Positions 17,677-26,421 are shown, counted from the first letter of the stretch. The stretch is 64,000 nt of DNA from Anianabacter salinae (GCF_019061145.1 NZ_JAHQZS010000001.1:248001-312000); one strand, 5' to 3'. Numbers and translations are program-made. Notes: generated by a model from the letters alone, not told the origin.

Positions 17677-18825
17677 TCAGACGGTCGCGGGTGAGCCGAA
17701 GATCAGCGTCGCCTGACTGGACAGCACGCCCCCGTTGCCGTGGCTTACGGCGATCTCGGGAGAGTCGAGCTGACGTGCCCCCGCCTCGCCCCGAAGCTGG
17801 CGCACGGCCTCGACCATGGTGAAGAGGCCGTACATGCCGGGGTGACAGCAAGAGAGGCCGCCGCCGTTCGTGTTGACCGGCAGCGTCCCTTGCGGCGCGA
17901 TGGCGCCCGAGGAGACAAAGCGACCGCCTTCGCCCTTTGGGCAAAAGCCGAGGTCTTCGAGAAACAGGATCGTGTTGATGGTGAAGGCGTCATAGAGCTG
18001 CACGCAATCGACTTCGTCCGGGGTGATCCCGGCCTGCGCCATGGCCTGCGGTCCGGTGATCGCGGCGCCAGTGACTGTCAGGTCGGGCATCGATGCGATT
18101 TCCTTGTGGGTCACGGTCTGCGCCCCGCCCAAAAGCGGGATCGGCGCGCGGGAGTCGCGCGCGCGATCGGCGCGGGTCATGACGACGGCAGCGGCGCCAT
18201 CGGTGACAAGGCAACAGTCGCGGGCGGTGAGGGGCGACGACACCATGCGCGAGCCGAGTACGTCATCGAGGCCAAGTGGACCCGTGCGGAAAGCCTCGGG
18301 GTTCAGGTTGGCCCATGCCCGGGCGGCAAGCGCGACCTGCGCCAGATCCTCGCGCGTGGTGCCGAAGTCGTGCATGTGCCGACTGGCGGCAAGGGCATAG
18401 CCGCCGACCGGCATCATCGCTCGGTGCGGCGCCTCGTAGGCCGACGATTTCAGCGCCGACACCAGCCCCCCCGACGCGGTGCGCTGGTTCGAGCCGTAGG
18501 TGATAAGGGCGACGTCGATCAGCCCGGCGTCCAGCGCCAGCGCCGCGTGGATCGCATGGCACAGGAAAGACGAGCCCCCAGTGCGGTTGTTGTCGGTGAT
18601 CTTCGGCTGAATGCCCAGGTATTCGGCCACCGCCAGCCCGCCGAGGTAGTCGTCGGGCAGGGCGACGAACAGACCGTCCACCTCGTCAAGGCCGATCCCG
18701 GCGTCATCGAGGGCGAGGTATCCGGCCTGCGCGGTCATCTCGAGCGCGGTATGTCCGGGGCATTCGCCGATGCCGAAGGTCGCAGCCCCGACAACGGACG
18801 TCCGAGCGCGCGGAAAGCCGGTCAT
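17677..18825 (-). CDS. Thiolase-like protein of the lipid-transfer/SCP-x branch
   Basis: This 382-residue protein of the thiolase superfamily has the SCP-x layout: FGIGECPGHTALEM near the N-terminus, NNRTGGSSFL where classical thiolases carry the nucleophilic Cys, VQLYDAFTIN, and NTNGGGLSCCHPG near the end. The first-Cys position appears to be Ser, which argues against ordinary thiolysis. It overlaps by 4 bp the DUF35 gene, the pairing known from steroid side-chain degradation, where Ltp2 with a DUF35 protein acts as a retro-aldolase. A retro-aldol or Claisen cleavage of a CoA ester is thus a reasonable inference. Confidence 0.82.
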   Translation of the reverse strand: MTGFPRARTSVVGAATFGIGECPGHTALEMTAQAGYLALDDAGIGLDEVDGLFVALPDDYLGGLAVAEYLGIQPKITDNNRTGGSSFLCHAIHAALALDAGLIDVALITYGSNQRTASGGLVSALKSSAYEAPHRAMMPVGGYALAASRHMHDFGTTREDLAQVALAARAWANLNPEAFRTGPLGLDDVLGSRMVSSPLTARDCCLVTDGAAAVVMTRADRARDSRAPIPLLGGAQTVTHKEIASMPDLTVTGAAITGPQAMAQAGITPDEVDCVQLYDAFTINTILFLEDLGFCPKGEGGRFVSSGAIAPQGTLPVNTNGGGLSCCHPGMYGLFTMVEAVRQLRGEAGARQLDSPEIAVSHGNGGVLSSQATLIFGSPATV

Positions 18826-19196
18826 GTGCGGTCTCCTGCGGGTTCGAACAGAACATGGGGCACGTCGGCCTCTGTAACGATATGGGCCTGAACGGTCATT
18901 CCGATCGTGACCGTCTCGGGGTCCGTGCCGACAACCTCGGACAGCATTCGCCCGCCTTCCTCAAGGTCGACGAGGACGATGGCGCGCGCTGCGGCGTCAC
19001 GCTTTCGCTGGATCGTGACCGCGTGAACGGTGCCCCGTCCCGATACCTCGGTCCAGTCGCCAAGCTCTCCGCCACCACCGGGTCGGCGCAGGCGGGGGGG
19101 GAAGATGGTCAGTCCTGAAACCGGATCGCGTTGCAGCATGAAGCGTCCATCTGCAAGGCAGGCCAGATACCGAGCTTCGGTGCCGGTGTCGTTCAC
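18822..19196 (-). CDS. DUF35 OB-fold protein lacking the zinc ribbon
   Basis: This 124-residue protein matches the DUF35/OB-fold partners of thiolase-like enzymes: RFMLQRDPVSGLTIFPPR, then GRGTVHAVTI and HVLFEP in the OB domain. The rubredoxin-like zinc ribbon usually has four Cys (CxxC...CxxC) before the OB fold; here only Cys13 is present and the knuckles read RDPVSG and RRPGGGG, so zinc cannot bind. It starts with GTG, preceded by GAGGGGAA, and overlaps the thiolase-like gene by 4 bp, so the two are probably co-translated and form a complex. Confidence 0.83.
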   Translation of the reverse strand: MNDTGTEARYLACLADGRFMLQRDPVSGLTIFPPRLRRPGGGGELGDWTEVSGRGTVHAVTIQRKRDAAARAIVLVDLEEGGRMLSEVVGTDPETVTIGMTVQAHIVTEADVPHVLFEPAGDRT

Positions 19197-19206
19197 GGTG
19201 TTCCCC

Positions 19207-20490
19207 TCAGATTATGTTGCGCTTGCGCAGGTCCTTGATCTTCTCGTCGCTCAGCGACAAGCGTTCCCGCAGCAGGTCTTCGGTATGCTCGCCCGCAAGG
19301 GGCGGCGCGCAATTGTAGACGACGGGCGTTCCCGAGAATTTCAGGGGGCTGCCCACGACCCGCACATCGCCGACCTTGTCATGTGTCAGCGTCACGAACA
19401 TGCCGCGTTCGGCGAGTTGTTCATCCTGTTCGATGTCGGGCATGTCGTTGATCGGGCCACAGGACACCTTTGCCTCGTTTATGACCTTCATCCAGTGCAG
19501 CTTGCCGTGGTGGGACAGCGCCTCGGTCATGTCGCGGGACAGGGATTCGCGGTTGGCGAGCCGGTCCCGAGACCGCGCATATCTTGCGTCGCTGGCCCAT
19601 TCAGGATGCCCCAGTACCTCGGCCAGTCGGGCAAACTCGCGGTCGTTGAAGGTTGCGATCAGGACGTGGCCGTCCGCGACCTCGAACACCCCGTTCGGCA
19701 CGGCGGTGGGGTGTTCGTTGCCGGTGCGCGGCAGGAGCGCGCGGGTGTTGAGCCAGGACGACAGCGAGTTGAGCAGCAGGGCCACCTGCGAATCGAACAG
19801 CGAGATGTCGATGTGCTGACCCTTGCCGGTCTTCTCGCGGTCGATGATGGCGGCGAGAATGCCGATGACTGCGTTGTTGCCTGCGGTGATGTCTGCAATC
19901 GGCACGCCGACCCGCATCGGACCTGCGCCTGTCGCGCCGTCGGGCAGGCCGGTGACGGCCATCTGTCCGCCCATCGCCTGCACGAGGTAGTCATAGCCCG
20001 AGCGATCGGAATACGGGCCTGTCTGGCCAAAGCCGGTGATCGAGCAGTAGATCAGGCGCGGGTTGATCCTGGCGAGGTCCTCATATCCAAGCCCGTAGCG
20101 CGCAAGCGTCCCGGTGCGGAAATTCTCGATCAGGATATCCGCTTCCTTCACGAGACCACGCAGGATTTCGGCGCCGTCCGGAGAGGCGAAGTCCAGGGTC
20201 AGGGAACGCTTGCCGCGATTGACGGTCTGGCAATAGGTGCTTTGCTGGATCGTCTCGTCCGGGGAAGACACCCAAGGCGGGCCAAGCGTGCGCAGATCGT
20301 CACCGCCGCCGACGCGCTCGATCTTGACGACGTCCGCCCCAAGGTCCGCGAGTGTCTGGCCGGCAAGGGGGCCTGCGACCACCCGGCTGAGGTCGAGAAC
20401 CTTCGTTCCCGCCAGGATGCCGCCGGACATCGACTTCGGCTTCGAAGCAGAATCGTCCGCCGCTGCCAGCTTCACCGAACTGTCGCTCAT
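19207..20490 (-). CDS. CaiB/BaiF family (class III) CoA-transferase
   Basis: This enzyme moves CoA from a donor CoA-thioester to a carboxylate. The 427-residue sequence has KVLDLSRVVAGPLAGQTLADLGADVVKIE at the start of the fold, the RPGTLAR-like FRTGTLARYGLGYEDL segment, and the SGYDYLVQAMGG region with the catalytic Asp. The start at 20490 follows GGGAGGAA; the open frame to 20538 extends into the promoter area. It is the first gene of the minus operon that ends with the SnoaL-like gene, and is divergent from the SDR/Rieske operon. It is an alternative to the ligases for CoA activation of a substrate or intermediate. Confidence 0.9.
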   Translation of the reverse strand: MSDSSVKLAAADDSASKPKSMSGGILAGTKVLDLSRVVAGPLAGQTLADLGADVVKIERVGGGDDLRTLGPPWVSSPDETIQQSTYCQTVNRGKRSLTLDFASPDGAEILRGLVKEADILIENFRTGTLARYGLGYEDLARINPRLIYCSITGFGQTGPYSDRSGYDYLVQAMGGQMAVTGLPDGATGAGPMRVGVPIADITAGNNAVIGILAAIIDREKTGKGQHIDISLFDSQVALLLNSLSSWLNTRALLPRTGNEHPTAVPNGVFEVADGHVLIATFNDREFARLAEVLGHPEWASDARYARSRDRLANRESLSRDMTEALSHHGKLHWMKVINEAKVSCGPINDMPDIEQDEQLAERGMFVTLTHDKVGDVRVVGSPLKFSGTPVVYNCAPPLAGEHTEDLLRERLSLSDEKIKDLRKRNII

Positions 20491-20555
20491 CAAGTTCCTC
20501 CCATTGTCTTCGCTGCAGGCTGCGCCAAGGTTGCGCATTATGCGAAGGATGGCTT

Positions 20556-20570
20556 ATTGGTATACAATAG
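20556..20570. promoter_or_regulatory. GTATAC-centred palindrome, putative GntR operator
   Basis: ATTGGTATACAATAG lies in the 176-bp divergent region between the CoA-transferase and the SDR genes. A related ATATACATG follows at 20581. The AT-rich palindrome stands out from the GC-rich context and recurs in other promoters of the island (see the regulon finding). Confidence 0.5.
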
Positions 20571-20666
20571 GTTGGCCGCGATATACATGTAAAGAGCAAT
20601 CATCGGCATGCCTGTTGCGTCGCTCCGCCTGGCGACCCAGCATGTGGGAAAGGGAGGAAAACGGGC

Positions 20667-21428
20667 ATGGACCTTGGCCTGAAGGGGAAGAAGGCTGCAG
20701 TAACCGGTGGCAGCCGGGGCATCGGAAAGTCCATCGCCACGCTGCTTGCCCAGGAAGGCTGCGACGTTTCGATCTGCGCGCGCGGACAGGATGCGATTGC
20801 GGCCACCCGGGCCGAGATCGAGGGTCACGGGGTGCAAAGTTTCGGCACCGCGCTGCAGGGCCGCGACGGAGAATCGGTGCGGACATGGATGCGCGACACC
20901 TGCGAGACGTTCGGCGGACTCGATGTTCTTGTATGCAGTCTTTCGGCCGGGGGCGGCACCAACGATGAACGCTACTGGTACCGGTCTTTCGAGATCGACC
21001 TGATGAGCGCGACGCGCGCGGTGGAGGAAGCCTATCCGCACCTCAAGGCAAGCGGGAGCGGCTCGATCCTCATCGTTTCCAGCATGGCTGCGGCAGAGAC
21101 GTTCGTGTCGCCGATGGCCTACAACGCGATGAAGGCGGCGCTGGTGACATGGTCCAAGCAACTGGCCGAGCACTACGCGCCCAAGGGCATCCGGGTGAAC
21201 TGCCTTCAGCCGGGGCCGACGATGTTTCCGGGGTCGAACTGGGAGATGATAAAGGTCGCGCGGTCTCGCATCTACTCGGGCGTGCTGCGGCAACAGCCGA
21301 CGCGCCGGATGGGCGAGGCCGAAGAGATCGCCCGCGCAGCGGTGTTCCTTGCCAGCCCCGCCGCCCGCTGGGTGACGGGCGCGACCCTGCGGGTCGACGG
21401 CGGCTACACCAAGGGCGTGCAATTCTAA
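20667..21428 (+). CDS. SDR-family oxidoreductase (a)
   Basis: This 253-residue classical short-chain dehydrogenase has the NAD(P)-binding TGGSRGIG (residues 13-20), a Ser in IVSSMAA, and YNAMK as the catalytic Tyr-Lys pair. The NNAG position reads SLSAGGG, as in its diverged paralogue at 34704-35465, with which it shares the first ten residues MDLGLKGKKA and the VQF end. It begins the operon SDR / Rieske oxygenase / MaoC / ThuA / hydrolase, 19 bp before the oxygenase, so it may oxidise an alcohol or diol made by that oxygenase. Confidence 0.9.
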   Translation: MDLGLKGKKAAVTGGSRGIGKSIATLLAQEGCDVSICARGQDAIAATRAEIEGHGVQSFGTALQGRDGESVRTWMRDTCETFGGLDVLVCSLSAGGGTNDERYWYRSFEIDLMSATRAVEEAYPHLKASGSGSILIVSSMAAAETFVSPMAYNAMKAALVTWSKQLAEHYAPKGIRVNCLQPGPTMFPGSNWEMIKVARSRIYSGVLRQQPTRRMGEAEEIARAAVFLASPAARWVTGATLRVDGGYTKGVQF

Positions 21429-21447
21429 TTCGCGTGAGGAGACACAG

Positions 21448-22731
21448 ATGACCATTCAACGCGTCAAGCCGGGCGACTTCACCAAGACCCCGGTCGAAAA
21501 GACGGATGACCCAGATTTCGGCACCGACGTGATCCCGAAGGAACGGTACACCAGCCGCGACTTCATGCAGAAGGAATGGGATCGGCTCTGGACGAAGGCC
21601 TGGCTTTGGGGCTGTGCCTCGCAGGATATCGAGGAACCGGGCGACTACATCGTCACGTCGATTGGCAAGGAAGAAATCCTGCTGACGCGCCAGCCGGACG
21701 GGACCGCGCGCGGGTTCTACAACGTCTGCCAGCATCGCGGGAACCGCATCATGATGGGGCAGGGCAACGCGACCACGTTTCGGTGCAACTATCACCACTG
21801 GGAATACAGGCTGAACGGCGAGTTCGAGAACATCCCCGACGCCGACAGCTTTCCGCAAGGCAAGCCGCCTTGCGGCGGGCTGACCGAGGTGCGGGTGCAG
21901 GAATGGAACGGGTTCGTGTTCTTCTCGCTCGACCCCGACGGCGAGTCCTTCGACGACTTCATCCACCCGCTGAAGGAGCATCTGGGCCCCTATCACTTCG
22001 AGCGGATGGTCAAGGTCACCGACTGGACCGTGGAGTGGGACTGCAACTGGAAGACCAGCGTGGACGCCTTCAACGAAAGCTACCACGTTCAGGGCATCCA
22101 CCCCGAATTGCTGTATTTCATCGAGGACAAGCACCTTCAGATCGACACCTATGAGAAGCACAACCGCTATCTCATCCCCTTCGCGACGATCAGTCACCGG
22201 GTGAACGAGACGACCGAAATCCCGCACCTCATCAAGCACGCGATGAAGGAGGCGGGCATGGACCCCGCGGATTTCGACGGTCGGGTGAGCGAGATCCGCG
22301 GCGCGCTGCAAAAGTTCAAGCGCGAGAACGGCCCCGCCATGGGCATCGACTATTCAGAGTTGAACGACGAGCAGCTGACGGACGACTACCACTACATGAT
22401 CTTCCCGAACATCACGATGAACACCCACGCCGAAGACCTGATGATGTTCCGCCAGCGCCCGCATGAGACCGACCCGGACCGGATGTATTTCGACGTGCAG
22501 ATGTTCAAACTGCTGCGCAAGGACGAGGAACGCCCGCGCAAGCCGCGCAACGAGCGCTTCAAGCATGGCGAGCGGTCGATGGGGCTGGTCCTCGACCAGG
22601 ATGCGGCAAACCTGCCGGGTGTCCAGCGGGGGATGCACTCGGCGGCCTTTGACGGGCTGTGGCTGGGCGATCAGGAACTGCGCATCCGTCACTTCCACAA
22701 GGTGCTGATGGATTATGTCGGACAGGATTGA
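21448..22731 (+). CDS. Rieske non-haem iron oxygenase, catalytic subunit (a)
   Basis: The 427-residue subunit has a Rieske [2Fe-2S] motif with Cys94/His96 (CQHRGNR) and Cys113/His116 (CNYHHWEY), and a C-terminal catalytic domain with DAFNESYHVQGIHPE, where His213 and His218 are the mononuclear iron ligands. Glu210 occupies the position of the bridging Asp, as in carnitine monooxygenase CntA. No beta subunit is present, so it is probably a homo-oligomeric mono- or dioxygenase. Partners may be the Rieske ferredoxin at 24796-25122 or the ferredoxin at 50285-50602. It overlaps the MaoC gene by 17 bp. Substrate unknown. Confidence 0.92.
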   Translation: MTIQRVKPGDFTKTPVEKTDDPDFGTDVIPKERYTSRDFMQKEWDRLWTKAWLWGCASQDIEEPGDYIVTSIGKEEILLTRQPDGTARGFYNVCQHRGNRIMMGQGNATTFRCNYHHWEYRLNGEFENIPDADSFPQGKPPCGGLTEVRVQEWNGFVFFSLDPDGESFDDFIHPLKEHLGPYHFERMVKVTDWTVEWDCNWKTSVDAFNESYHVQGIHPELLYFIEDKHLQIDTYEKHNRYLIPFATISHRVNETTEIPHLIKHAMKEAGMDPADFDGRVSEIRGALQKFKRENGPAMGIDYSELNDEQLTDDYHYMIFPNITMNTHAEDLMMFRQRPHETDPDRMYFDVQMFKLLRKDEERPRKPRNERFKHGERSMGLVLDQDAANLPGVQRGMHSAAFDGLWLGDQELRIRHFHKVLMDYVGQD

Positions 22732-23185
22732 TCCGCACCCTGAGCGGAAATGGGAAGACCTTGAAATCGGCGAAGAGACGCGATCCTCGCCGCTGGTCGT
22801 GACCGCCGAGGACATCGTCGCCTTCGCGGGCCGCTACGATCCGCAGTACTTCCACAACGACCCCGAGGCGGCGAAGGAGTCGCTGTTCGGCGAGCTTGTG
22901 GCCAGCGGCATTCACACCGCCGCGCTCTGGCGGATCATGGATCATGAGGTGAACGGAAATATCGACTGGGTCTGTGGCGTGCAGTGGGACAACGTGCGCT
23001 GGCGCCGCGCGGTGCGGGCGGGCGACACGCTTGTCGCGTCGTCGCGTGTGATGTCGAAGCGCCCCTCGCAAAGCCGCCCCGGCGTGGGTCTTGCGGTGCT
23101 GGCGCACTGGGTGACCAACCAGGACGACGAAGTGGTGTTCAGCTTTTCCTCGACCGATCTGGTCTATCGGCGCGTCGGCGAATGA
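22715..23185 (+). CDS. MaoC-like hot-dog dehydratase/hydratase
   Basis: This 156-residue single hot-dog domain contains the hydratase-2 motif as RYDPQYFHNDPEAA (Asp and His spaced as in R-specific enoyl-CoA hydratases) and FGELVASGIHTAAL for the binding helix. It probably adds water to, or removes it from, a 2-enoyl-CoA or related thioester. It starts within the Rieske gene (17-bp overlap) and ends in an ATGA overlap with the ThuA-like gene, so translation is coupled through the operon. Confidence 0.87.
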   Translation: MSDRIDPHPERKWEDLEIGEETRSSPLVVTAEDIVAFAGRYDPQYFHNDPEAAKESLFGELVASGIHTAALWRIMDHEVNGNIDWVCGVQWDNVRWRRAVRAGDTLVASSRVMSKRPSQSRPGVGLAVLAHWVTNQDDEVVFSFSSTDLVYRRVGE

Positions 23186-23931
23186 CATACCCGCCACGCT
23201 GCGAGACTTTGCTCATCACCGGCGGGCCATATCACGACATGGACCATGCACGGCTCATGCTGCTGGGCTATATGGCCGAGCGTGAGCGGATGCGGGTCAC
23301 GGTGCGCGACAGCTACGATCCGGCAGCCATTTCCGAAGTGAACGTCCTTGTCACCTATACCTGTGACATGGTGCCGGACGGGCCGGCTCTGGATGCGCTG
23401 GAGGCGTTCCTCGCGCGCGGCGGGCGCTGGTTCGCGCTGCACGGCACGAATTCGCGGATGATCCTGAACGGCGACGATCCGGTGATCTGCCCGCCCCTGC
23501 CTGCGCGGTTCCTGCATCTGCTGGGCAGCCAGTTCGCCGCCCATCCGGCCCCCGGACGGGTCAAGGTGAAACCAGTGGGGGGGCACCCGCTGACCGATGA
23601 CATCGGCACGTTCTTTGTCGAGGACGAGCAGTACCTGCAGCACCATCTGCCCGGCAACGAGGTGCTGTTGACCACGAGTTTCGAGGGTGAGACGCCGCTG
23701 TTCGAAATGCGTGACTGGCCCCTGTCAGAGCATCAGGTGATGTACCGGCGCGATCATGGGCCGGGGGCGGTGCTGTACCTGACGCTTGGGCACACGCGGG
23801 GGCGCTATGACATGCGGCCCGTGACAGAATTCTATCCCTTCGTCGAACGCGGGTCATGGACCCATCCGACGTTCCAGACCCTGATCCGCCGCAGCCTGAG
23901 CTGGGCAATGAAAGAGGACCCTTTCGCATGA
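23182..23931 (+). CDS. ThuA-like (trehalose-utilisation/glutamine-amidotransferase-like) protein (a)
   Basis: The 249-residue protein has the ThuA-fold pattern: LITGGPYHDMDHAR at the N-terminus, VNVLVTYTCDM, RWFALHGTNSRM and a late HQVMYRRDHGPGAVLYLTLGH. ThuA domains are flavodoxin-like and often linked to carbohydrate metabolism, but no enzymatic activity is certain. It is coupled by ATGA overlaps on both sides and has a second family member at 33882-34697, also inside an operon with an SDR, so a pathway-specific role is likely. Confidence 0.75.
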   Translation: MTYPPRCETLLITGGPYHDMDHARLMLLGYMAERERMRVTVRDSYDPAAISEVNVLVTYTCDMVPDGPALDALEAFLARGGRWFALHGTNSRMILNGDDPVICPPLPARFLHLLGSQFAAHPAPGRVKVKPVGGHPLTDDIGTFFVEDEQYLQHHLPGNEVLLTTSFEGETPLFEMRDWPLSEHQVMYRRDHGPGAVLYLTLGHTRGRYDMRPVTEFYPFVERGSWTHPTFQTLIRRSLSWAMKEDPFA

Positions 23932-24806
23932 AACAGGCGATTGTCGAAGACGGCGCCACGCTGGTCGAGCTTGCGATGGACGACGGGGTGGTCCTGCGGG
24001 CCGAGGTGTTCGGGAACCCTAACGCGCCCGGTCTGTTGCTCGCCCATGGCGGCGGGCAGACCCGCTATGCCTGGAGCCGCGTGGCCAAGCGGCTGGGCGA
24101 CGATGGCTGGTATGCGATGGCGCTCGATCTGCGCGGGCATGGTGAGAGCGACTGGCACGACGGTGCCAACTATGCGCTGGACCGCTACGGGCGCGATCTG
24201 GTCACGGTCGCCGCGCATTTTGCCAAACCGCCTGTCCTGGTCGGCGCGTCGCTGGGGGGAAACGCGGGGCTTCTCGCTGCCGGACGGTTCGCCAAGGGCG
24301 TATTCCGCGCGCTGGTCCTGGTCGACATCACGCCGAAGATCGACGAACGCGGCGTGGACAAGATCATCGGGTTCATGGGCAAGCACCTGGAAGACGGTTT
24401 TGCAAGCTACGAGGAAGCCGCCGAGGCGATTTCGGCCTACATGCCGGATCGGACGGGCCGCAAATCAAACGTCACCTCGCTGGCGCGCTACCTGCGAGAG
24501 CGGCCCGACGGACGCCTGCGCTGGCATTGGGACCCCGCCTTCATCATGGGCCGCAAGTCGTCGCGGCTGAGTTCCGATACGCTTGACCAGCTGAACGCGG
24601 CGCTGGGCGCGATCGAGGTGCCGATCCTGCTGATCCGGGGATCGAACAGCGATCTGGTGAATGACGAGAGTGTCGCCGAATTCCAGCGCGTCGCTCCCCA
24701 TGCCATGTTTCGCGACGTAACGGGTGCGGGGCACATGATCGTGGGCGACCGCAATGACGCCTTCGCTCAGGCGCTGGAGGAATTCCTCGCCAGCCTCAGC
24801 GACTAG
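23928..24806 (+). CDS. Alpha/beta-hydrolase
   Basis: This 292-residue alpha/beta-hydrolase carries the oxyanion region LLAHGGGQTRYAW, the strand LDLRGHGES, the nucleophile elbow GASLGG (Ser108) and a C-terminal GAGHMIVGD that supplies the catalytic His. It could hydrolyse a C-C bond, ester, lactone or thioester of a ring-opened intermediate. It is last in the Rieske operon (ATGA overlap with ThuA) and its end overlaps the convergent Rieske ferredoxin gene by 11 bp. Confidence 0.87.
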   Translation: MKQAIVEDGATLVELAMDDGVVLRAEVFGNPNAPGLLLAHGGGQTRYAWSRVAKRLGDDGWYAMALDLRGHGESDWHDGANYALDRYGRDLVTVAAHFAKPPVLVGASLGGNAGLLAAGRFAKGVFRALVLVDITPKIDERGVDKIIGFMGKHLEDGFASYEEAAEAISAYMPDRTGRKSNVTSLARYLRERPDGRLRWHWDPAFIMGRKSSRLSSDTLDQLNAALGAIEVPILLIRGSNSDLVNDESVAEFQRVAPHAMFRDVTGAGHMIVGDRNDAFAQALEEFLASLSD

Positions 24807-25122
24807 GGCGCACGAGCACGCGGCGCCCTTCGATCTTCACGTCGAACTTCGGCAGGTTCGGGCAGGCGGATTTCGCCTTGCCCGTGCGGATGTCGAACCG
24901 CGCACCGTGGTGGGGGCAGGTGATTTCGCCGCCCTCCACCTTGCCGCCTTCGAGCTTGCCGAAGGAATGGGTGCAGAACCCCGAGAAGGCCACGATCTCG
25001 CCCGCCGGGTCACGGGCCAGCATGACCTCCTGGCTGCCGATGGTGGTGAAGAAGACGCCCGTCTTCGGCACCTGCATGGTGGAACAGGCGTCTTCATAGT
25101 CCTTCTGTCCGCCGGGTAGCAT
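24796..25122 (-). CDS. Rieske-type [2Fe-2S] ferredoxin
   Basis: The 108-residue protein is a free-standing Rieske domain: Cys50/His52 (FCTHSFG) and Cys69/His72 (TCPHHGARFD). It is predicted to carry electrons from a reductase to a Rieske oxygenase, most simply the one encoded by the convergent neighbouring operon. No ferredoxin reductase is in the window. It lies 9 bp after the acyl-CoA dehydrogenase gene in the same direction. Confidence 0.9.
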   Translation of the reverse strand: MLPGGQKDYEDACSTMQVPKTGVFFTTIGSQEVMLARDPAGEIVAFSGFCTHSFGKLEGGKVEGGEITCPHHGARFDIRTGKAKSACPNLPKFDVKIEGRRVLVRPSR

Positions 25123-25131
25123 CCTGTCCCC

Positions 25132-26295
25132 TTATCCGGTCCGCTGGTTGAACCGCCGCCCGATCATGGCCGAGGCGATGTTCACCTTCTGAATGTCGAT
25201 GGCACCGCCGGCAATCCCCCAGCCCCAGCTGTCGCGCAGGCGCCGTTCCATCGGGTATTCCTTGGAATAACCGTAGCCGCCCATCAGCTGCACGGCGGTG
25301 CCGGTCACTTCGCGGCTGATCTCGTTGGCGTAGCATTTCGCGATCGAGCTTTCGAGGATCGACGGCATGCCGTTCTCGGCGTTGCTGGCGGCGCGGTGAA
25401 TCAGAAGGCGGGCGCCTTCGACGCGAATCTTCATCTCGGCCAGCTTGATCTGCACGGCCTGGAATTCGACGATAGGGCGCCCGAACTGCTTGCGCTCCTG
25501 CACATAGGCCTGCACGTTCTCGAGCGCGCCCGAGGCCTGGCCCAGCGACATGGTCGCATTGCCGCAGCGTTCGAGATCGAAGGCTTCCATCAGCTTCTTG
25601 AAGCCTCCGGCGGGCACGATCACGGCATCGAGCGGCAATTCCACGTCGTCGAAGTTGAGATCCGACGACGGGATGCCGCGAAAGCCCATGAGCTCTTCCT
25701 GCGGGCCGAAGGACAGGCCGGGCGTGCCCTTTTCGACAAAGACCGCGCCGATTCCCTTGGCGCCGGGATCGTCGGACATCCGGCAGTACACGACGTAGCC
25801 GTCGGCATGGCCGCCGCCCGAACACCAGCGCTTGGTGCCGTTAAGAATGACCTTGTCCCCCTGGACGACCGCCTTGGTCTTGAGGTCGGTGAGGGCAGAC
25901 CCTGCATCCGGTTCGGACATCGACACGGCCACGACGGCCTTGCCTGCGCAGACGCGTGGAATCACGCGCTCTTTCAGGCTTTCCTGCGCGAAATGCTCGA
26001 TGGCGCGGATCGGGCCGACGCAGGATTCGAAGATCGGGAAGGCCACCGCCGAGCTGATCTTGGCGAACTCTTCGACCACCAGCAGGGCCTCGAGGTTGCC
26101 AAGGCCGAGCCCGCCGTATTTCTCGGCCACGTTGATCCCGAGAAAGCCCATGTCTGCATACCGCGCGAGCCATTCAGCCGGGACGGGCTTGTTGGAACTC
26201 TCAAGCTCCTTGGCCAGGTCCGGCAGCTGTTCCTGCGCAAAGCGCCGGGCGGCCTCTTGGAGGCTCTTCTGATCCTCGGTCAGTTGGAAGTCCAT
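25132..26295 (-). CDS. Acyl-CoA dehydrogenase with helix-G catalytic base
   Basis: This FAD enzyme is expected to introduce a 2,3 double bond into an acyl-CoA and pass electrons to ETF. It is 387 residues long and has VAVSMSEPDAGSALTDLKT (FAD/substrate loop), KRWCSGG and the LMGGYGYSKEYPMERRLRD segment. The usual IYEGT catalytic Glu is missing: the motif reads WGIAGGAIDIQK with Gly at that place. Glu242 in FDLERCG matches the alternative catalytic base of isovaleryl- and long-chain acyl-CoA dehydrogenases. The start at 26295 has GGAGGAGAC upstream; the longer frame to 26670 overlaps the divergent E1 gene. Confidence 0.9.
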   Translation of the reverse strand: MDFQLTEDQKSLQEAARRFAQEQLPDLAKELESSNKPVPAEWLARYADMGFLGINVAEKYGGLGLGNLEALLVVEEFAKISSAVAFPIFESCVGPIRAIEHFAQESLKERVIPRVCAGKAVVAVSMSEPDAGSALTDLKTKAVVQGDKVILNGTKRWCSGGGHADGYVVYCRMSDDPGAKGIGAVFVEKGTPGLSFGPQEELMGFRGIPSSDLNFDDVELPLDAVIVPAGGFKKLMEAFDLERCGNATMSLGQASGALENVQAYVQERKQFGRPIVEFQAVQIKLAEMKIRVEGARLLIHRAASNAENGMPSILESSIAKCYANEISREVTGTAVQLMGGYGYSKEYPMERRLRDSWGWGIAGGAIDIQKVNIASAMIGRRFNQRTG

Positions 26296-26313
26296 GGAGC
26301 CGTCTCCTCCGCT

Positions 26314-26370
26314 CTGGATACAAAAACAGGTCTTTTCATATACAGGAAAATCTGAAATGAATATATGCAA
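26314..26370. promoter_or_regulatory. Divergent promoter region with three GTATA-type sites
   Basis: Between the acyl-CoA dehydrogenase and E1-alpha genes lie CTGGATACAAAA, TCATATACAGGAAA and AATATATGCAA. On the minus strand they read TTTGTATCC, CCTGTATATG and TTGCATATATT. They resemble the GTATAC sites in other promoters of the island. Confidence 0.45.
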
Positions 26371-26421
26371 TCGCCGAAAAAGCGCAAAAATTGACACTGT
26401 GGCGTGCCGCGGGAGGATACA

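Noticed and set aside
22715-22731. Possible frameshift between Rieske oxygenase (a) and MaoC
   Set aside because: Both proteins are complete in length and motifs; the 17-bp overlap is a normal operon overlap.
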